A stretch of DNA of 64,000 bases from the NCBI GenBank assembly GCA_013359345.1, contig JABWCA010000001.1:1-64000 (forward strand), written 5' to 3'. Each line of letters begins with the position of its first letter. Position 1 is the first letter of the stretch. The position numbers and the translations under genes were made by a program. Positions 36,628 through 46,000 of this stretch are shown piece after piece. The notes beneath the pieces are model-generated. The model had not been told where the DNA came from. It ran no database searches and saw nothing but the letters and a program-made list of their open reading frames with translations. The DNA is from Ignavibacteriaceae bacterium (GTDB taxonomy: Bacteria; Bacteroidota; Ignavibacteria; Ignavibacteriales; Ignavibacteriaceae).

Positions 36628-37542
36628 TCACTTCTTAAAAGGCAGACTGATATACAGTTTCCCGAGCTGAGTCATTTCACCCGGTGCGGGGGTGAACAAA
36701 TAAGTGTATTTATTATCCGGATATGTTCCCCTCCCTATAAACCAGGCGTATCTGAATACATCATCCCGGTTTTCGCACAGGGCTACCATCTCGCGCATCT
36801 GTTCAGCCTGTTTTTCATAAGAATTAATGTTGGCATTCCAGTTTGCCATTTCGGTGATCCATATCTTTTTACCGTATTTGGCGAGCCTGTCAAGCTGGGC
36901 TGCAAGACCGTAATCATACCAGTGGAAAGCAAGATAATCAATGCGCGGTGCCCTGCCCCCGTTATTAGTCCTGAAAACTGCGTAAAACGTATCGAGCCAT
37001 TTAACCGGATCGGAGTAGTTGGTCATTGTGCCCCAGTTCATTGCGGGACCCACCAGATAAACTATCCGCCCCATGGCAGCAAGATCATCGATGACTTTTT
37101 CATAAATCAGCCAGTCTTCAGCTGCCTGCTGCGGTGTTCTGTTTGCCTGATCAGTCAGATTAGGTTCATTCATCACGAGCAGATATTTGATTTCAGGATG
37201 TGAAAGTATGAAAGACTTAACACTTGCAATCTCTGAAGATGAAGGGCTGCCTCCCCAGAGCATCGGGATAAACTCCATCTGATAATCCTTATAGTAGTCA
37301 AGTGTGACATCGGTCTTAAAGTACCAGTTGTACCACCATGAAACTCCGCTTTTCAGCGAGTCAAAATCAAGCTTATATCTCAGATCATAGGAGAGCCCCC
37401 GCTTCGGGCTTTTATTAATAACTGAATCGGAGGGAGGGGGGTTGGTGTTATTAGTGTTTACATTTGTTGAATTATCTCCACCGCATGCTGAAAACCACAG
37501 CAGGCCTGAGAGAAGGAGAATCACTTTATAAATCGCAGTCAT
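36628..37542 (-). CDS. Glycoside hydrolase, GH128-like, lipoprotein
   Basis: 304-residue lipoprotein: a hydrophobic signal ends in a lipobox, LLWFSACGG. The mature protein begins with an Asn/Thr/Pro-rich linker. The barrel matches Asl1-like/GH128 endo-beta-1,3-glucanases: KRGLSYD, VSWWYNWYF, the acid/base Glu in YLLVMNEPNLTD near residue 125, FHWYDYG near 200, and the nucleophile Glu in KKIWITEMANW near 230. It is probably surface-exposed or periplasmic and acts on beta-1,3-glucan; this is inferred from the family. It stands alone on the minus strand. Confidence 0.85.
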   Translation of the reverse strand: MTAIYKVILLLSGLLWFSACGGDNSTNVNTNNTNPPPSDSVINKSPKRGLSYDLRYKLDFDSLKSGVSWWYNWYFKTDVTLDYYKDYQMEFIPMLWGGSPSSSEIASVKSFILSHPEIKYLLVMNEPNLTDQANRTPQQAAEDWLIYEKVIDDLAAMGRIVYLVGPAMNWGTMTNYSDPVKWLDTFYAVFRTNNGGRAPRIDYLAFHWYDYGLAAQLDRLAKYGKKIWITEMANWNANINSYEKQAEQMREMVALCENRDDVFRYAWFIGRGTYPDNKYTYLFTPAPGEMTQLGKLYISLPFKK

Positions 37543-37925
37543 TTCACTTCAGGATTTCTGTAAAATTTATTATGCGTCAAACATCATGCCGATATTCCGA
37601 CTATGATTAATCTGATTAAAGGTGATTTCGTAAGGGTGATTTTATAAAATTGATAATGTCTGATTATTAAAATGAGAATTTTATAAGCCGGGCACCGGGT
37701 CAGCTATTTATTGTTACACCTCGGTTTTTCTTCAGGACATCATTATTCTGACGAAGCAATAAAGATCAATTCCGGAGATTTTTGGCGCTCCCTTTGTACA
37801 GATATAAGACAAACCTGTACAAATGAGATAATCCGATAGTTTGATTAATTCCGGACATTATGCTATATTTCGGTTTAATATTTATGCAATTTATGCTTAA
37901 CTGCATATAAAAAGAACCAATATTT
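37543..37925. other. 383-base intergenic region between GH128-like and abiE genes
   Basis: No credible gene or RNA seen. The stretch is AT-rich and separates divergent genes. Its right part holds the abiE promoter-like element at 37841-37871. The left part probably carries the promoter of the lipoprotein gene, but no clear match was found. Confidence 0.5.
37841..37871 (+). promoter_or_regulatory. Promoter-like element for abiEi-abiEii
   Basis: TTG at 37841-37843, 20 bases, then TATATTTC at 37864-37871, one base from the Bacteroidota TAnnTTTG consensus. It lies 55 bases before the antitoxin start. Confidence 0.4.
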
Positions 37926-38519
37926 ATGAGTGAAATCAGATCAGTTTTTCAGCAGCAGAACGGTTATGCAAGGATGCATGATCTTAAAATTGCAGGCATT
38001 CACACCAGGAAGATTGCTGCTGCTGTAAAAACAGGTGAAATTGAAAAAATCCGGCCGGGTCTTTACAGGCTGGCAGAATATCCGCGTGATCAATTCAGCA
38101 GCTATTATGACATATATGCAGCTAATGACAAAGCTGTTATTTGCCTTGTTTCAGCAAGTGCTTTTCATGAGCTGACAGATTACATTCCTGAAGAGACATC
38201 AATTGCACTTCCCCGTAATTACACTTCTTTTGCAATTGAATATCCGCCGGTGAATATCTATTACTTCCCCGAAAAGCACCTTAAATCAGGAGCAGAGTTC
38301 ATAATAACAGATAATGGCCGGTTCAAAGTATTTTCAGCTGAGAAAACGATAGCTGATCTGTTCAGGTACAGAAAAAAAACAGGTGATGATATCGTTCTTG
38401 AGTCGCTCAAAAATTACCTGTCCCGTAAAAACCGTGATATTAACAAACTGCTGGAATACTCTGCTGAATCAGGAGTACAGAAACAGATGATGCCATATCT
38501 GAAAGCCATGGTGATCTGA
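37926..38519 (+). CDS. Type IV toxin-antitoxin antitoxin, AbiEi family
   Basis: 197 residues. The N-terminal winged helix is clear (QQQNGYARMHDLKIAGIHTR, then GEIEKIRPGLYRLAEY), as in AbiEi antitoxins, which repress their own operon and neutralise AbiEii. The C-terminal half (FSAEKTIADLFRYRKKTGDD) is the neutralising domain. The stop overlaps the next ATG by one base (TGATG). Local base composition is more AT-rich than the flanking housekeeping genes, which fits horizontal gain. Confidence 0.9.
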   Translation: MSEIRSVFQQQNGYARMHDLKIAGIHTRKIAAAVKTGEIEKIRPGLYRLAEYPRDQFSSYYDIYAANDKAVICLVSASAFHELTDYIPEETSIALPRNYTSFAIEYPPVNIYYFPEKHLKSGAEFIITDNGRFKVFSAEKTIADLFRYRKKTGDDIVLESLKNYLSRKNRDINKLLEYSAESGVQKQMMPYLKAMVI

Positions 38520-39427
38520 TGAAAGGGAACGTCAAAAATCTTTCTGCATCCGTAAAAGACAGGCTTTATGAACTTGCAGTTAAAAAACGAGTTGAATTTA
38601 ACTCTGTATTAATGCAATTTGTGCATGAGAGATTTTTATACAGGCTTTCTGTCTCACCATTCAGGCAGAAACTTATTCTCAAAGGGGCTGTCTTATTCAC
38701 CGCTTATGATATCAGTAATAGCAGGGTTACAAGGGATATTGATTTTCTTGGTCATGGATTCAGGTCAGAAGAGGATGTGGTTAAAAACATAATTTCTGAA
38801 ATATGTAGTGTTGGCTATCCTGACGGACTTGTATTTGATTCACAAAAAATAGTCACTGAAAAAATAAAAGAGAATGATGAGTACTCCGGTGTAAGGGTAA
38901 CAATACCCTGTTCGTCTGGAAGTGTAAAAACAAATCTTAAACTGGACATCGGATTCGGAGATGAAATTACAGGAGGACCTGTGCAGCTTGAATTTCCTGT
39001 TCTTCTGGACTTTGATCCTCCTGTTTTATATGCCTATTCTCTTGAAACCGCAATTGCTGAAAAGTTTGAATCAATTGTTTCACTGGGGTTGATTTCAAGT
39101 CGTATGAAAGATTATTATGATATAAGTTTTCTGGCCCAAAACCACAGTTTTAATGGGTCAATTTTAACTGAGGCAATTCAGAAAGTATTTACCAACAGGC
39201 AAACTGATCTTAATAATCACATTTACATTTTTAATCATGAATTCATGAATAACAAAGATTTGCAGTTAATGTGGATGACATTTGTAAAAAAACGAAAGCT
39301 TGATATTGAATCTGATTTCTCCCTGATAGTTAAAAACATCGAAAGATTTTTACTTCCGGTAATTAACAGCCGGGGAGCAGGTCTCATTTGGGATAATCAC
39401 AAACGTGAATGGCGGACAGACGGATAA
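38519..39427 (+). CDS. Type IV toxin-antitoxin toxin, AbiEii nucleotidyltransferase
   Basis: 302-residue nucleotidyltransferase-fold toxin. The catalytic site is LILKGAVLFTAYDISNSRVT followed by RDIDFLGHG near residue 75, with the DxD metal pair in RDIDF. Later motifs LKLDIGFGDE near 145 and ETAIAEKFESIVSLG near 180 are typical. AbiEii uses nucleotides to inactivate tRNA or other RNAs and causes growth arrest or phage abortive infection. It is co-transcribed with the upstream antitoxin. Intact frame, so the pair is probably active. Confidence 0.92.
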   Translation: MKGNVKNLSASVKDRLYELAVKKRVEFNSVLMQFVHERFLYRLSVSPFRQKLILKGAVLFTAYDISNSRVTRDIDFLGHGFRSEEDVVKNIISEICSVGYPDGLVFDSQKIVTEKIKENDEYSGVRVTIPCSSGSVKTNLKLDIGFGDEITGGPVQLEFPVLLDFDPPVLYAYSLETAIAEKFESIVSLGLISSRMKDYYDISFLAQNHSFNGSILTEAIQKVFTNRQTDLNNHIYIFNHEFMNNKDLQLMWMTFVKKRKLDIESDFSLIVKNIERFLLPVINSRGAGLIWDNHKREWRTDG

Positions 39428-39641
39428 TTGTGAAGGATGGATTTCTTATAAAAGCAGTTAATGAACCGGGGATGTTATTCTCAGGCTTGATTTCTCCGCA
39501 TTACACTCAATTATTAGCTTCGGTATAAAAGTTCTGAGAGCCAGATTCAGATAATCAGATTTTTCAGGTTCTCGGAAATCCCTTGTCTCGAAATATCGTC
39601 ACTACTGATTCAGTTCTAAACTGATCCGCGGCGGCCTGTTA

Positions 39642-40493
39642 CTAATGACTTACCGCTCTCAGCACCACAATCCCCTTTGATTTTTGTATCGCCGGGATAT
39701 AATCTGCAAGCGGCTTTTTAGTTATCTCCACTTTTTTGCCGGCCATTGGGGCATGCAGAAACTTAAGCACATTATCATCTCCTCTGTAAGCAAAACCGGT
39801 GTGTGAAATATCCAGCCCCTCAACCGAGGTCACAATCCCGATAAGATCGCCCGACATTATTTTATCCTGAACATCCTTTATCCTGCTGTTCGGAATGTAA
39901 TAATATTCTCTTGCTGCTATTTCCTTTTCCTGCTGTTTTATCTGCTTCAGGAATTCATCATTGCCTTTCAGCATCATATAAAGCTTAGGATTGTTCCCCA
40001 TGAAGCTGACATTAAACACTATCTTTTCACCGCCGATTTCACGGCTGATATCCTTAATAATCCCCTTTTTCACATTATCATAGATCCAGTCAGAGAAGTA
40101 ATGAAGACGTGAAGGGTAACCGTTAAGTTTGCCGCCCCGGTATCTTATCTCTTCGAGCTTCTGCAGATATTCTTCAAAAGAATCCTTCCCGTCAGCACAG
40201 GTTCTTGCAACTGTTACGGCAGTTTCAAGAAAAGTGGTGCAGTCAAGTCCCCTGAAATTAACGGTCAGAACCTCAGGGCCATCAGTTTCAAGAGTAAACC
40301 CGACATAATCTGTGCCGGCGAAAGACGAAGCAACTTTACTTATAACTGCGTTAAGTTCAGCTTTATCTCTTATAGCATCTGAAGCAATTTTCGCCTTGGC
40401 GGCATAAATTTCCTTATCCTGAGGGGTGTAGTTCTGAGCATTATTAAGTATTGTGAAAAGCAGCAGGGCTGCAGTATAAATCAGTTTTTTCAT
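39642..40493 (-). CDS. DUF1460 N-acetylmuramoyl-L-alanine amidase-like protein
   Basis: 283 residues with a signal peptide (KKLIYTAALLLFTILNNAQ). DUF1460 members have an NlpC/P60-like cysteine peptidase fold. The Cys is in NFRGLDCTTFLETAV near residue 80, and the His is in VEGLDISHTGFAYRG near 230. It probably cleaves cell-wall peptides in the periplasm. The start overlaps the dnaB stop by 4 bases, an odd pairing of an envelope enzyme with the replicative helicase. Confidence 0.88.
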   Translation of the reverse strand: MKKLIYTAALLLFTILNNAQNYTPQDKEIYAAKAKIASDAIRDKAELNAVISKVASSFAGTDYVGFTLETDGPEVLTVNFRGLDCTTFLETAVTVARTCADGKDSFEEYLQKLEEIRYRGGKLNGYPSRLHYFSDWIYDNVKKGIIKDISREIGGEKIVFNVSFMGNNPKLYMMLKGNDEFLKQIKQQEKEIAAREYYYIPNSRIKDVQDKIMSGDLIGIVTSVEGLDISHTGFAYRGDDNVLKFLHAPMAGKKVEITKKPLADYIPAIQKSKGIVVLRAVSH

Positions 40494-41923
40494 ACAAAAT
40501 CCGGTTCTTCATTTCTGTTTGACTGGGGTTCGTCGATTCTTCTTACCATTTCGAGGTTTTCAAATCTCGCAATATCATTCTGGAACTTGAGTTTCACTTC
40601 GCCAACCGGGCCGTTTCGCTGTTTTGCAACAATAATCTCTGCTATTCCTTTTGTTGAATTTCCATCCTCAAACTTTTCCTTGCCGTAGTACTCGGGTCTG
40701 TGGATAAACATCACCACATCGGCATCCTGTTCAATTGAACCCGATTCCCTGAGATCAGAAAGCATCGGTCTTTTATCAGTTCTTTCCTCATTCTTTCTGT
40801 TCAGCTGGGAAAGTGCAATAACCGGAATATTAAGTTCTTTTGCAATGGCTTTGAGCGTTCTTGAGATTTCCGAAATTTCACGTTCCCGGCTCTCCATTCC
40901 TTTGGGGCCTCTCATGAGCTGGAGATAATCAATGATGATCATTCTGATATCAAATTCCGATTTCAGCCTCCTTGCCTTCGATCTCAGTTCAGATATCGAA
41001 AGTGCGGATGTATCATCCATGATCAGCGGTGCATTTGCGAGTTTGCTTGCAACTTTAACAAGCCGGGCATTATCCTCCTGCGGCACCCTGCCTGTTCTCA
41101 CCTGCTGGGCATTAACCTTTGCCTCGGCACAGATAAGTCTCATAACAAGCTGCTGATAGCTCATTTCAAGGCTGAACACACCTACGGGAAGGTTGTGCAT
41201 CACCGCCGCATTTCTCGCAAGATTCAGCGCGAGCGCAGTTTTACCCATTGACGGCCTTGCAGCAAGTATTATCAGATCTGATTTCTGAAATCCTCCCAGA
41301 ATGTCATTCAGAGCATAAAATCCGGTTGGCACGGCAAAGTTTTCATATGACTTGCTCTGTATGGCTTCAATATACTCCAGGGTATCTGTAATTGCCTCTT
41401 TCATTCCCATGAAGGTCTTCTTAACATGGAGCTGAGCAAGATCGAAAATTCTTTTTTCCGCGTATTCAACAATGTCAAAGGCATCTTCATCAGCCTTGAA
41501 TGATTTTGTGGCTATATCTCCCGATATCGTAATCAGATCCCTGAGTATTTTTTTCTCCAGAAGTATCTTAATATGATACTCAATGTTTGCTGCGGTGAAA
41601 ACATTATTTGTCAGATGTGAAAGATATTCTATTCCCCCCGCCTCCTCAGCCTTATTCCGCTTTTTCAGTTCCTGATATACAGTTGAAAAATCAACGGGTT
41701 CTCTGGATGAATAAAGTTTAATAATTGCATCATAGATTGTACGGTGCGCGGGCCTGTAAAACACATCACGGTCAATTAGCGCAGTGGCCGAGTCTATTGC
41801 GGTCTGTTCAATCATAAGCGCACCGAGTACCGTGGCTTCAACGTCAAGCGCCTGCGGCGGCTGAAGATGGGCGGGTATTATACTCGTGTTTTGCTGTGGT
41901 TTTTCAGGGCTGAGTTCTGACAT
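40490..41923 (-). CDS. dnaB: Replicative DNA helicase
   Basis: 477-residue hexameric 5'-3' helicase. The N-terminal domain starts AHLQPPQALDVEATVLGALM. The RecA-like domain has Walker A in ARPSMGKTALALNLARN near residue 225, Walker B in MIIIDYLQLMRG near 340, and LSQLNRKNEER near 375. The arginine-finger region VAKQRNGPVGEVKL is near 440. No intein interrupts it. It is followed by the DUF1460 gene in the same transcript. Confidence 0.98.
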   Translation of the reverse strand: MSELSPEKPQQNTSIIPAHLQPPQALDVEATVLGALMIEQTAIDSATALIDRDVFYRPAHRTIYDAIIKLYSSREPVDFSTVYQELKKRNKAEEAGGIEYLSHLTNNVFTAANIEYHIKILLEKKILRDLITISGDIATKSFKADEDAFDIVEYAEKRIFDLAQLHVKKTFMGMKEAITDTLEYIEAIQSKSYENFAVPTGFYALNDILGGFQKSDLIILAARPSMGKTALALNLARNAAVMHNLPVGVFSLEMSYQQLVMRLICAEAKVNAQQVRTGRVPQEDNARLVKVASKLANAPLIMDDTSALSISELRSKARRLKSEFDIRMIIIDYLQLMRGPKGMESREREISEISRTLKAIAKELNIPVIALSQLNRKNEERTDKRPMLSDLRESGSIEQDADVVMFIHRPEYYGKEKFEDGNSTKGIAEIIVAKQRNGPVGEVKLKFQNDIARFENLEMVRRIDEPQSNRNEEPDFV

Positions 41924-42081
41924 GGTTTTTATTTTATGTATTAAAGTTATGCATCAATTTCTGAAACAGGGGTTTCAATATGCTAAATACCGGCACTAAT
42001 TTCCAAGTTATTATTTTATTCTTTTATGCCGGGGTAGCAGGTCACTGATAAAGTTGTTCAGGAGGAAGGGAATTCTGATTC

Positions 42082-42810
42082 TCAGTTCCCGAATTTCTCA
42101 TCATAATTTTTTCTGAAGAACTTTACATCTTCCCAGCAGTCCCTCTTATAGCCGGGATTTCTGAGCAGTGCTGCCGGGTGGTAAGTCGCGAAGACTTTTG
42201 CACCCATAAAGTCGTAGATTTTGTTCCTGAATGACCCGAGCGACCCCTTCTGCCCGAGGATTGCCTGAATTGATGTGGAGCCCAGGCACAGAATGAATGC
42301 CGGTTTTATGATTTCTATCTGTTTATGAAGATAAGGGATGCATTCTGAAATTTCATTGGGAAGCGGCACTCTGTTCCCCGGCGGACGGCATTTAACAATA
42401 TTTGCTATATACACTTCTTCACGCTTAAAATTAACGGCTTCAAGAATCTTATCAAGCAGCTGCCCTGCCCTGCCAACAAACGGTCTTCCCTGCATATCCT
42501 CGTCTGCTCCCGGGCCTTCACCAATCACCATCACCCTGGCTTCAGGATTTCCTTCACCGAATACGAATTTGTTGCGTGCGGTGCCGAGCGGACATTTAAC
42601 ACAGTTACAGATTTTCTCATTTAATTCATGCAGACTGGTTATGCCGTTAAAATCAGGAGTGAAGAGTCCGGCATCTTCAGTCTGAGGTGAAGTTTCATTA
42701 ATCTGCTGAACGGGTTTTTTCACATCAATTCTTTCGTACAGGGTATCTCCGAATATTTCCTGCTGAAGCTCCAGAATTTTCCTGATTTCATTGTTGTTTT
42801 CTTCAGGCAT
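42082..42810 (-). CDS. Uracil-DNA glycosylase, type 4/5-like (UdgA family)
   Basis: 242-residue Fe-S uracil-DNA glycosylase that removes uracil from DNA. The iron-sulfur cysteines start at ICNCVKCPLGTARN near residue 68, with MVIGEGPGADEDMQGRPFVG the active-site loop near 95-115, and KCRPPGNRVPLPNE near 145 a further cluster Cys. FATYHPAALLRNPGYK near 210 is the late His motif. It has an extra N-terminal stretch of about 60 residues. It shares one base with the coaBC stop, so it is part of the same operon. Confidence 0.93.
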   Translation of the reverse strand: MPEENNNEIRKILELQQEIFGDTLYERIDVKKPVQQINETSPQTEDAGLFTPDFNGITSLHELNEKICNCVKCPLGTARNKFVFGEGNPEARVMVIGEGPGADEDMQGRPFVGRAGQLLDKILEAVNFKREEVYIANIVKCRPPGNRVPLPNEISECIPYLHKQIEIIKPAFILCLGSTSIQAILGQKGSLGSFRNKIYDFMGAKVFATYHPAALLRNPGYKRDCWEDVKFFRKNYDEKFGN

Positions 42811-44024
42811 CAGATCTTCGTGACAATTTTATCGAGAATTTTATGAGCTATCTCGGTTTTAGTGAGAAGTCCTGTTTTAACCTTTTCGCCGCTTCTCTCA
42901 ATCATTGTTACGAGATTAGTGTCATACTCAAAACCGCTTCCGGTATCATTTAATGAATTCAGGATGATCATGTCAAGATTCTTGCGGTGCATTTTATCAA
43001 CTGCTTTCTGTTCTTCATTATCAGTTTCAAGAGCAAAACCGACAGCAAGTTTTTTGGGGCGCTCCTTCAAAGAGAAGAGAATATCATCTGTGAATCTGAG
43101 CTCAATGACGGGTGCGGTTTCGGCTTTTTTAATTTTCTTTTCACCGGGGGCCGATGGAGTGAAATCTGCAACGGCGGCAGCCATAATCAGGATTGTGTCT
43201 TCTGTCAGATTTTCTTCAACCGCTTTTTTCATCTGATCTGCAGTGCGCACATTCATTCTGGTGATCTCGGGGTACAGGGCGAGAGAAGAGGGTCCCGCAA
43301 CAAGTGTGACATCAGCACCACGCAGCCAGGCGGCTTTTGCAATTTCGAAACCCATTTTGCCTGATGATCTGTTGCCGAGATACCTTACAGGATCAATATC
43401 TTCGTAAGTGGGGCCTGCGGTGACAAGCACTTTCCGGCCTGCAAGGTCTTTTTGGGTTGAGCCCGTATATAAAATAAGTTTTATAGCCTCAACTATTTTT
43501 CCTGTTGCGGGGAGTCTGCCTTTACCGGTAAGGCCGCTGGCCAGTTCGCCCGATTCCGCTTCAAGAATATAAGCCCCCTGATCTTCAAGCAGTTTAAGAT
43601 TTCTCTGTGTGAGCGGATACTCATACATGTCAACATCGGCAGCGGGGCACACCAGCAGCGGTGATCTTCGTGCAGTGACAAGGGTTGTTAAAGCGTTATC
43701 TGCAAAACCCATGGCCATTTTGGCAACAGTATTAATTGATGCAGGTGCAATAACCATCAGATCGGCCCAGAGGCCGTATTCTATATGCCAGGGATCAGCT
43801 TCAACAACGGGTCCCTTCTGAGCAGGGAATATTCCCTGAATCACTTTATTGCGTGAAAGGGTTGACAGTGTGAGTGGAGAAACAAATTCAGAAGCCGAGG
43901 GAGTCAGTACAACGCGTACATCCGCACCGTTTTTAACCAGCTCCCTCACTAATAAACAGGATTTGTATGCCGCTATGCAACCCGTTACACCGAGAATTAT
44001 TTTTTTACCGGTAAGCGGGTTCAT
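42810..44024 (-). CDS. coaBC: Bifunctional phosphopantothenoylcysteine decarboxylase/synthetase
   Basis: 404 residues, two steps of coenzyme A synthesis. The N-terminal flavin-dependent CoaC domain begins KKIILGVTGCIAAYKSC, with the substrate-binding motif APASINTVAKMAMGFADN near residue 90. The C-terminal CoaB ligase domain begins GRKVLVTAGPTYEDIDPVRY near 195, followed by NRSSGKMGFEIA and MAAAVADF. It sits between rpoZ (5-base gap) and the uracil-DNA glycosylase gene. Confidence 0.97.
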   Translation of the reverse strand: MNPLTGKKIILGVTGCIAAYKSCLLVRELVKNGADVRVVLTPSASEFVSPLTLSTLSRNKVIQGIFPAQKGPVVEADPWHIEYGLWADLMVIAPASINTVAKMAMGFADNALTTLVTARRSPLLVCPAADVDMYEYPLTQRNLKLLEDQGAYILEAESGELASGLTGKGRLPATGKIVEAIKLILYTGSTQKDLAGRKVLVTAGPTYEDIDPVRYLGNRSSGKMGFEIAKAAWLRGADVTLVAGPSSLALYPEITRMNVRTADQMKKAVEENLTEDTILIMAAAVADFTPSAPGEKKIKKAETAPVIELRFTDDILFSLKERPKKLAVGFALETDNEEQKAVDKMHRKNLDMIILNSLNDTGSGFEYDTNLVTMIERSGEKVKTGLLTKTEIAHKILDKIVTKI

Positions 44025-44029
44025 AGGGA

Positions 44030-44335
44030 TCAGAAATTTTCTTTTTTAACTCTGTAACGGTATGCAATATCACCGTCTAAAAGCTTGTTAAGAGCCTGAA
44101 TATGCGGCTTTTCTCTTTTCTCAAATGTAAGAGAAAGTTTGAGCTGCTGAGGGTTATTCAGATCTTCGCCGTCTTCTTCCTGATTGCTTTTAGGAAGCGT
44201 TTCAAGCGCCTGCTTGAATTCTTCCCTGGTTTCATTGTTCATCAGCCTTGATTTTTTTGCTGCAACAATGATTGCCTCATAGACGTTGTTGGCTCTTTTA
44301 TCTATCTCTCTTAAATCGATAGGGGATGCGGACAT
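44030..44335 (-). CDS. rpoZ: RNA polymerase omega subunit
   Basis: 101-residue omega/Rpb6-like subunit that aids RNA polymerase assembly. The core PIDLREIDKRANNVYEAIIV followed by AAKKSRLMN near residue 25 is the omega signature (the Rpb6 'NRYELVxIAaKRAR' region). A C-terminal extension specific to this lineage is present. Lies between gmk (4-base gap) and coaBC, a common gmk-rpoZ-coaBC arrangement. Confidence 0.93.
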   Translation of the reverse strand: MSASPIDLREIDKRANNVYEAIIVAAKKSRLMNNETREEFKQALETLPKSNQEEDGEDLNNPQQLKLSLTFEKREKPHIQALNKLLDGDIAYRYRVKKENF

Positions 44336-44339
44336 CTTA

Positions 44340-44915
44340 TTAATTCTCCGTCTTTATTTTATTAATAATTTCTATAAGTTCATGAGTTGCTCTGTGCAGC
44401 TCATCGTTTACAATTTTATAGTCAAAGTGCGGTGCGGTTGAAAGTTCTTTTTCGGCACGCGCAATTCTTGTCTTTATTGTCTCTTCGTCTTCTGTTTTTC
44501 TTTTTCTCAGACGATTTTCAAGTTCACTTACATGCGGCGGCAGAATAAACACGAGAACCGCTTCGGGGAAAATTTTCTTTACATTAAGGGCACCGTTCAC
44601 GTCAACTTCAAGCAGAATGTCTTCACCAGCATTTATAATTGACTCCACATCGGTCTTAAGAGTTCCGTAATAATTCCCGAAAAAGTTTTCCCATTCCAGA
44701 AACTCTTTATCCTCAATTTTCCTTTTAAATTCATCCTCTCTGATGAAGTGGTAATCCTTGCCTTCAACCTCACCGGGGCGTTTCTTCCGGGTGGTTACCG
44801 ATACAGAAAATCTGAATCCGTTATGCACTTTCAGAAATTCTTTCAGAATTGATGATTTCCCTGCACCTGATGGCGCCGAAACCACCAGAATGAGTCCTTT
44901 ATTCTTCTCCGTCAT
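44340..44915 (-). CDS. gmk: Guanylate kinase
   Basis: 191-residue enzyme that phosphorylates GMP to GDP. The P-loop is VSAPSGAGKSSIL near residue 14, followed by the GMP-binding signature FSVSVTTRKKRPGEVEGKDY near 38-55 and LLEVDVNGALNVKKIFP near 105. It overlaps yicC by 4 bases. Confidence 0.98.
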   Translation of the reverse strand: MTEKNKGLILVVSAPSGAGKSSILKEFLKVHNGFRFSVSVTTRKKRPGEVEGKDYHFIREDEFKRKIEDKEFLEWENFFGNYYGTLKTDVESIINAGEDILLEVDVNGALNVKKIFPEAVLVFILPPHVSELENRLRKRKTEDEETIKTRIARAEKELSTAPHFDYKIVNDELHRATHELIEIINKIKTEN

Positions 44916-45784
44916 TCTATATTCTGAACCTGTTCCCTGATTTTCTCTATTTCTTCACGGATAAAGACTGATGAATGAATTATCTCAGTTGAGATCGATT
45001 TTGAGGCAATCGTGTTTGCCTCGCGGTGCATTTCCTGGCAAATAAAGTTCAGTTTTTTGCCTGCTTCATTTTCTTTTTTCAGAATAGTCTCAAAAAAAGA
45101 AAGATGGCTCTTAAGACGGACACATTCTTCGGTGATGTCTGATCTTTCTGCCAGCAGAGCAAGCTCAAGCTCCATCCGCTCTTCATTCACAGGTTCTGTT
45201 ACTATCTCCTTAACGCGCGCTTTCAGCTTTTCGTAATATGCTGTAATATCATTTCTGAAAGATTCTTCTATCTTTTCAACCGCAGCATTAATAGTGTTTA
45301 TTCTGGCAAGAAGATCTGCTGTGAGTGTTGTGCCTTCAATTGCACGCATCATGTTGAGCTGCTCAACCGATTTAAGTATACAGTTTTTAATCTCCCCGAA
45401 ATGCTCTTCAGTCAGCTGATCAAGCTCCGGCGAAAAGGCATCCCTGAATGCCAGAAGATGCTCAAATTTAACTTCTTCTTTTATACTGTATCTGCTTTTC
45501 ACTATGTCAAAAACGGCAAATATCTCATTAATCTTTTTTTCGTTAAAGAAAATATCCGTGTTTGAACCGCTTATCGGTTTCACTGAAACCGTAATGTATA
45601 TCTTTCCCCGCTTTAAATAAGATTTAACCGCTTCACGTATCTCGTATTCTTTGAACTGAAGCGCCTGAGGAAGCTTTATCGATAATTCTAAATATCTGTT
45701 ATTCAGGCTTTTGGACTCGACTTCAACGATATAACCGTTTATTTCTGAAGCCGACTTTCCATAGCCGGTCATGCTGTTTATCAT
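44912..45784 (-). CDS. YicC-family endoribonuclease-like protein
   Basis: 290-residue member of the YicC/YloC family. The N-terminal INSMTGYGKSA and SLNNRYLELSIKLP motifs and the C-terminal NFICQEMHREANTIASKS motif are diagnostic. Family members are described as endoribonucleases or stress-linked proteins. First gene of the yicC-gmk-rpoZ-coaBC-udg operon. A TATATTTG promoter element lies 17 bases upstream. Confidence 0.95.
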   Translation of the reverse strand: MINSMTGYGKSASEINGYIVEVESKSLNNRYLELSIKLPQALQFKEYEIREAVKSYLKRGKIYITVSVKPISGSNTDIFFNEKKINEIFAVFDIVKSRYSIKEEVKFEHLLAFRDAFSPELDQLTEEHFGEIKNCILKSVEQLNMMRAIEGTTLTADLLARINTINAAVEKIEESFRNDITAYYEKLKARVKEIVTEPVNEERMELELALLAERSDITEECVRLKSHLSFFETILKKENEAGKKLNFICQEMHREANTIASKSISTEIIHSSVFIREEIEKIREQVQNIE

Positions 45785-45800
45785 AGAAAAAGGAAAACTA

Positions 45801-45808
45801 CAAATATA
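45801..45808 (-). promoter_or_regulatory. TAnnTTTG promoter element for the yicC-gmk operon
   Basis: Minus strand TATATTTG at 45808-45801, identical to the rimP element. The upstream site at the usual spacing is TTT instead of TTG. Transcription would start only about 10 bases before the yicC ATG. Confidence 0.5.
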
Positions 45809-46000
45809 ATATTTTTTTGATGCCTAAAAAAGAAGATACACTCACCATTTATCCTCTTTGAGATCAGTCACTTATTACTGACCGGACTGTTATCACAATT
45901 TATTAAGAACTCTTTTTCCCCCGTGCTTAATCCCGCCGGATTATGCCTTTCACCCCACAAATCTGAACTTCCGGTTGTCAGACTTAATCAGGATGAGAAA

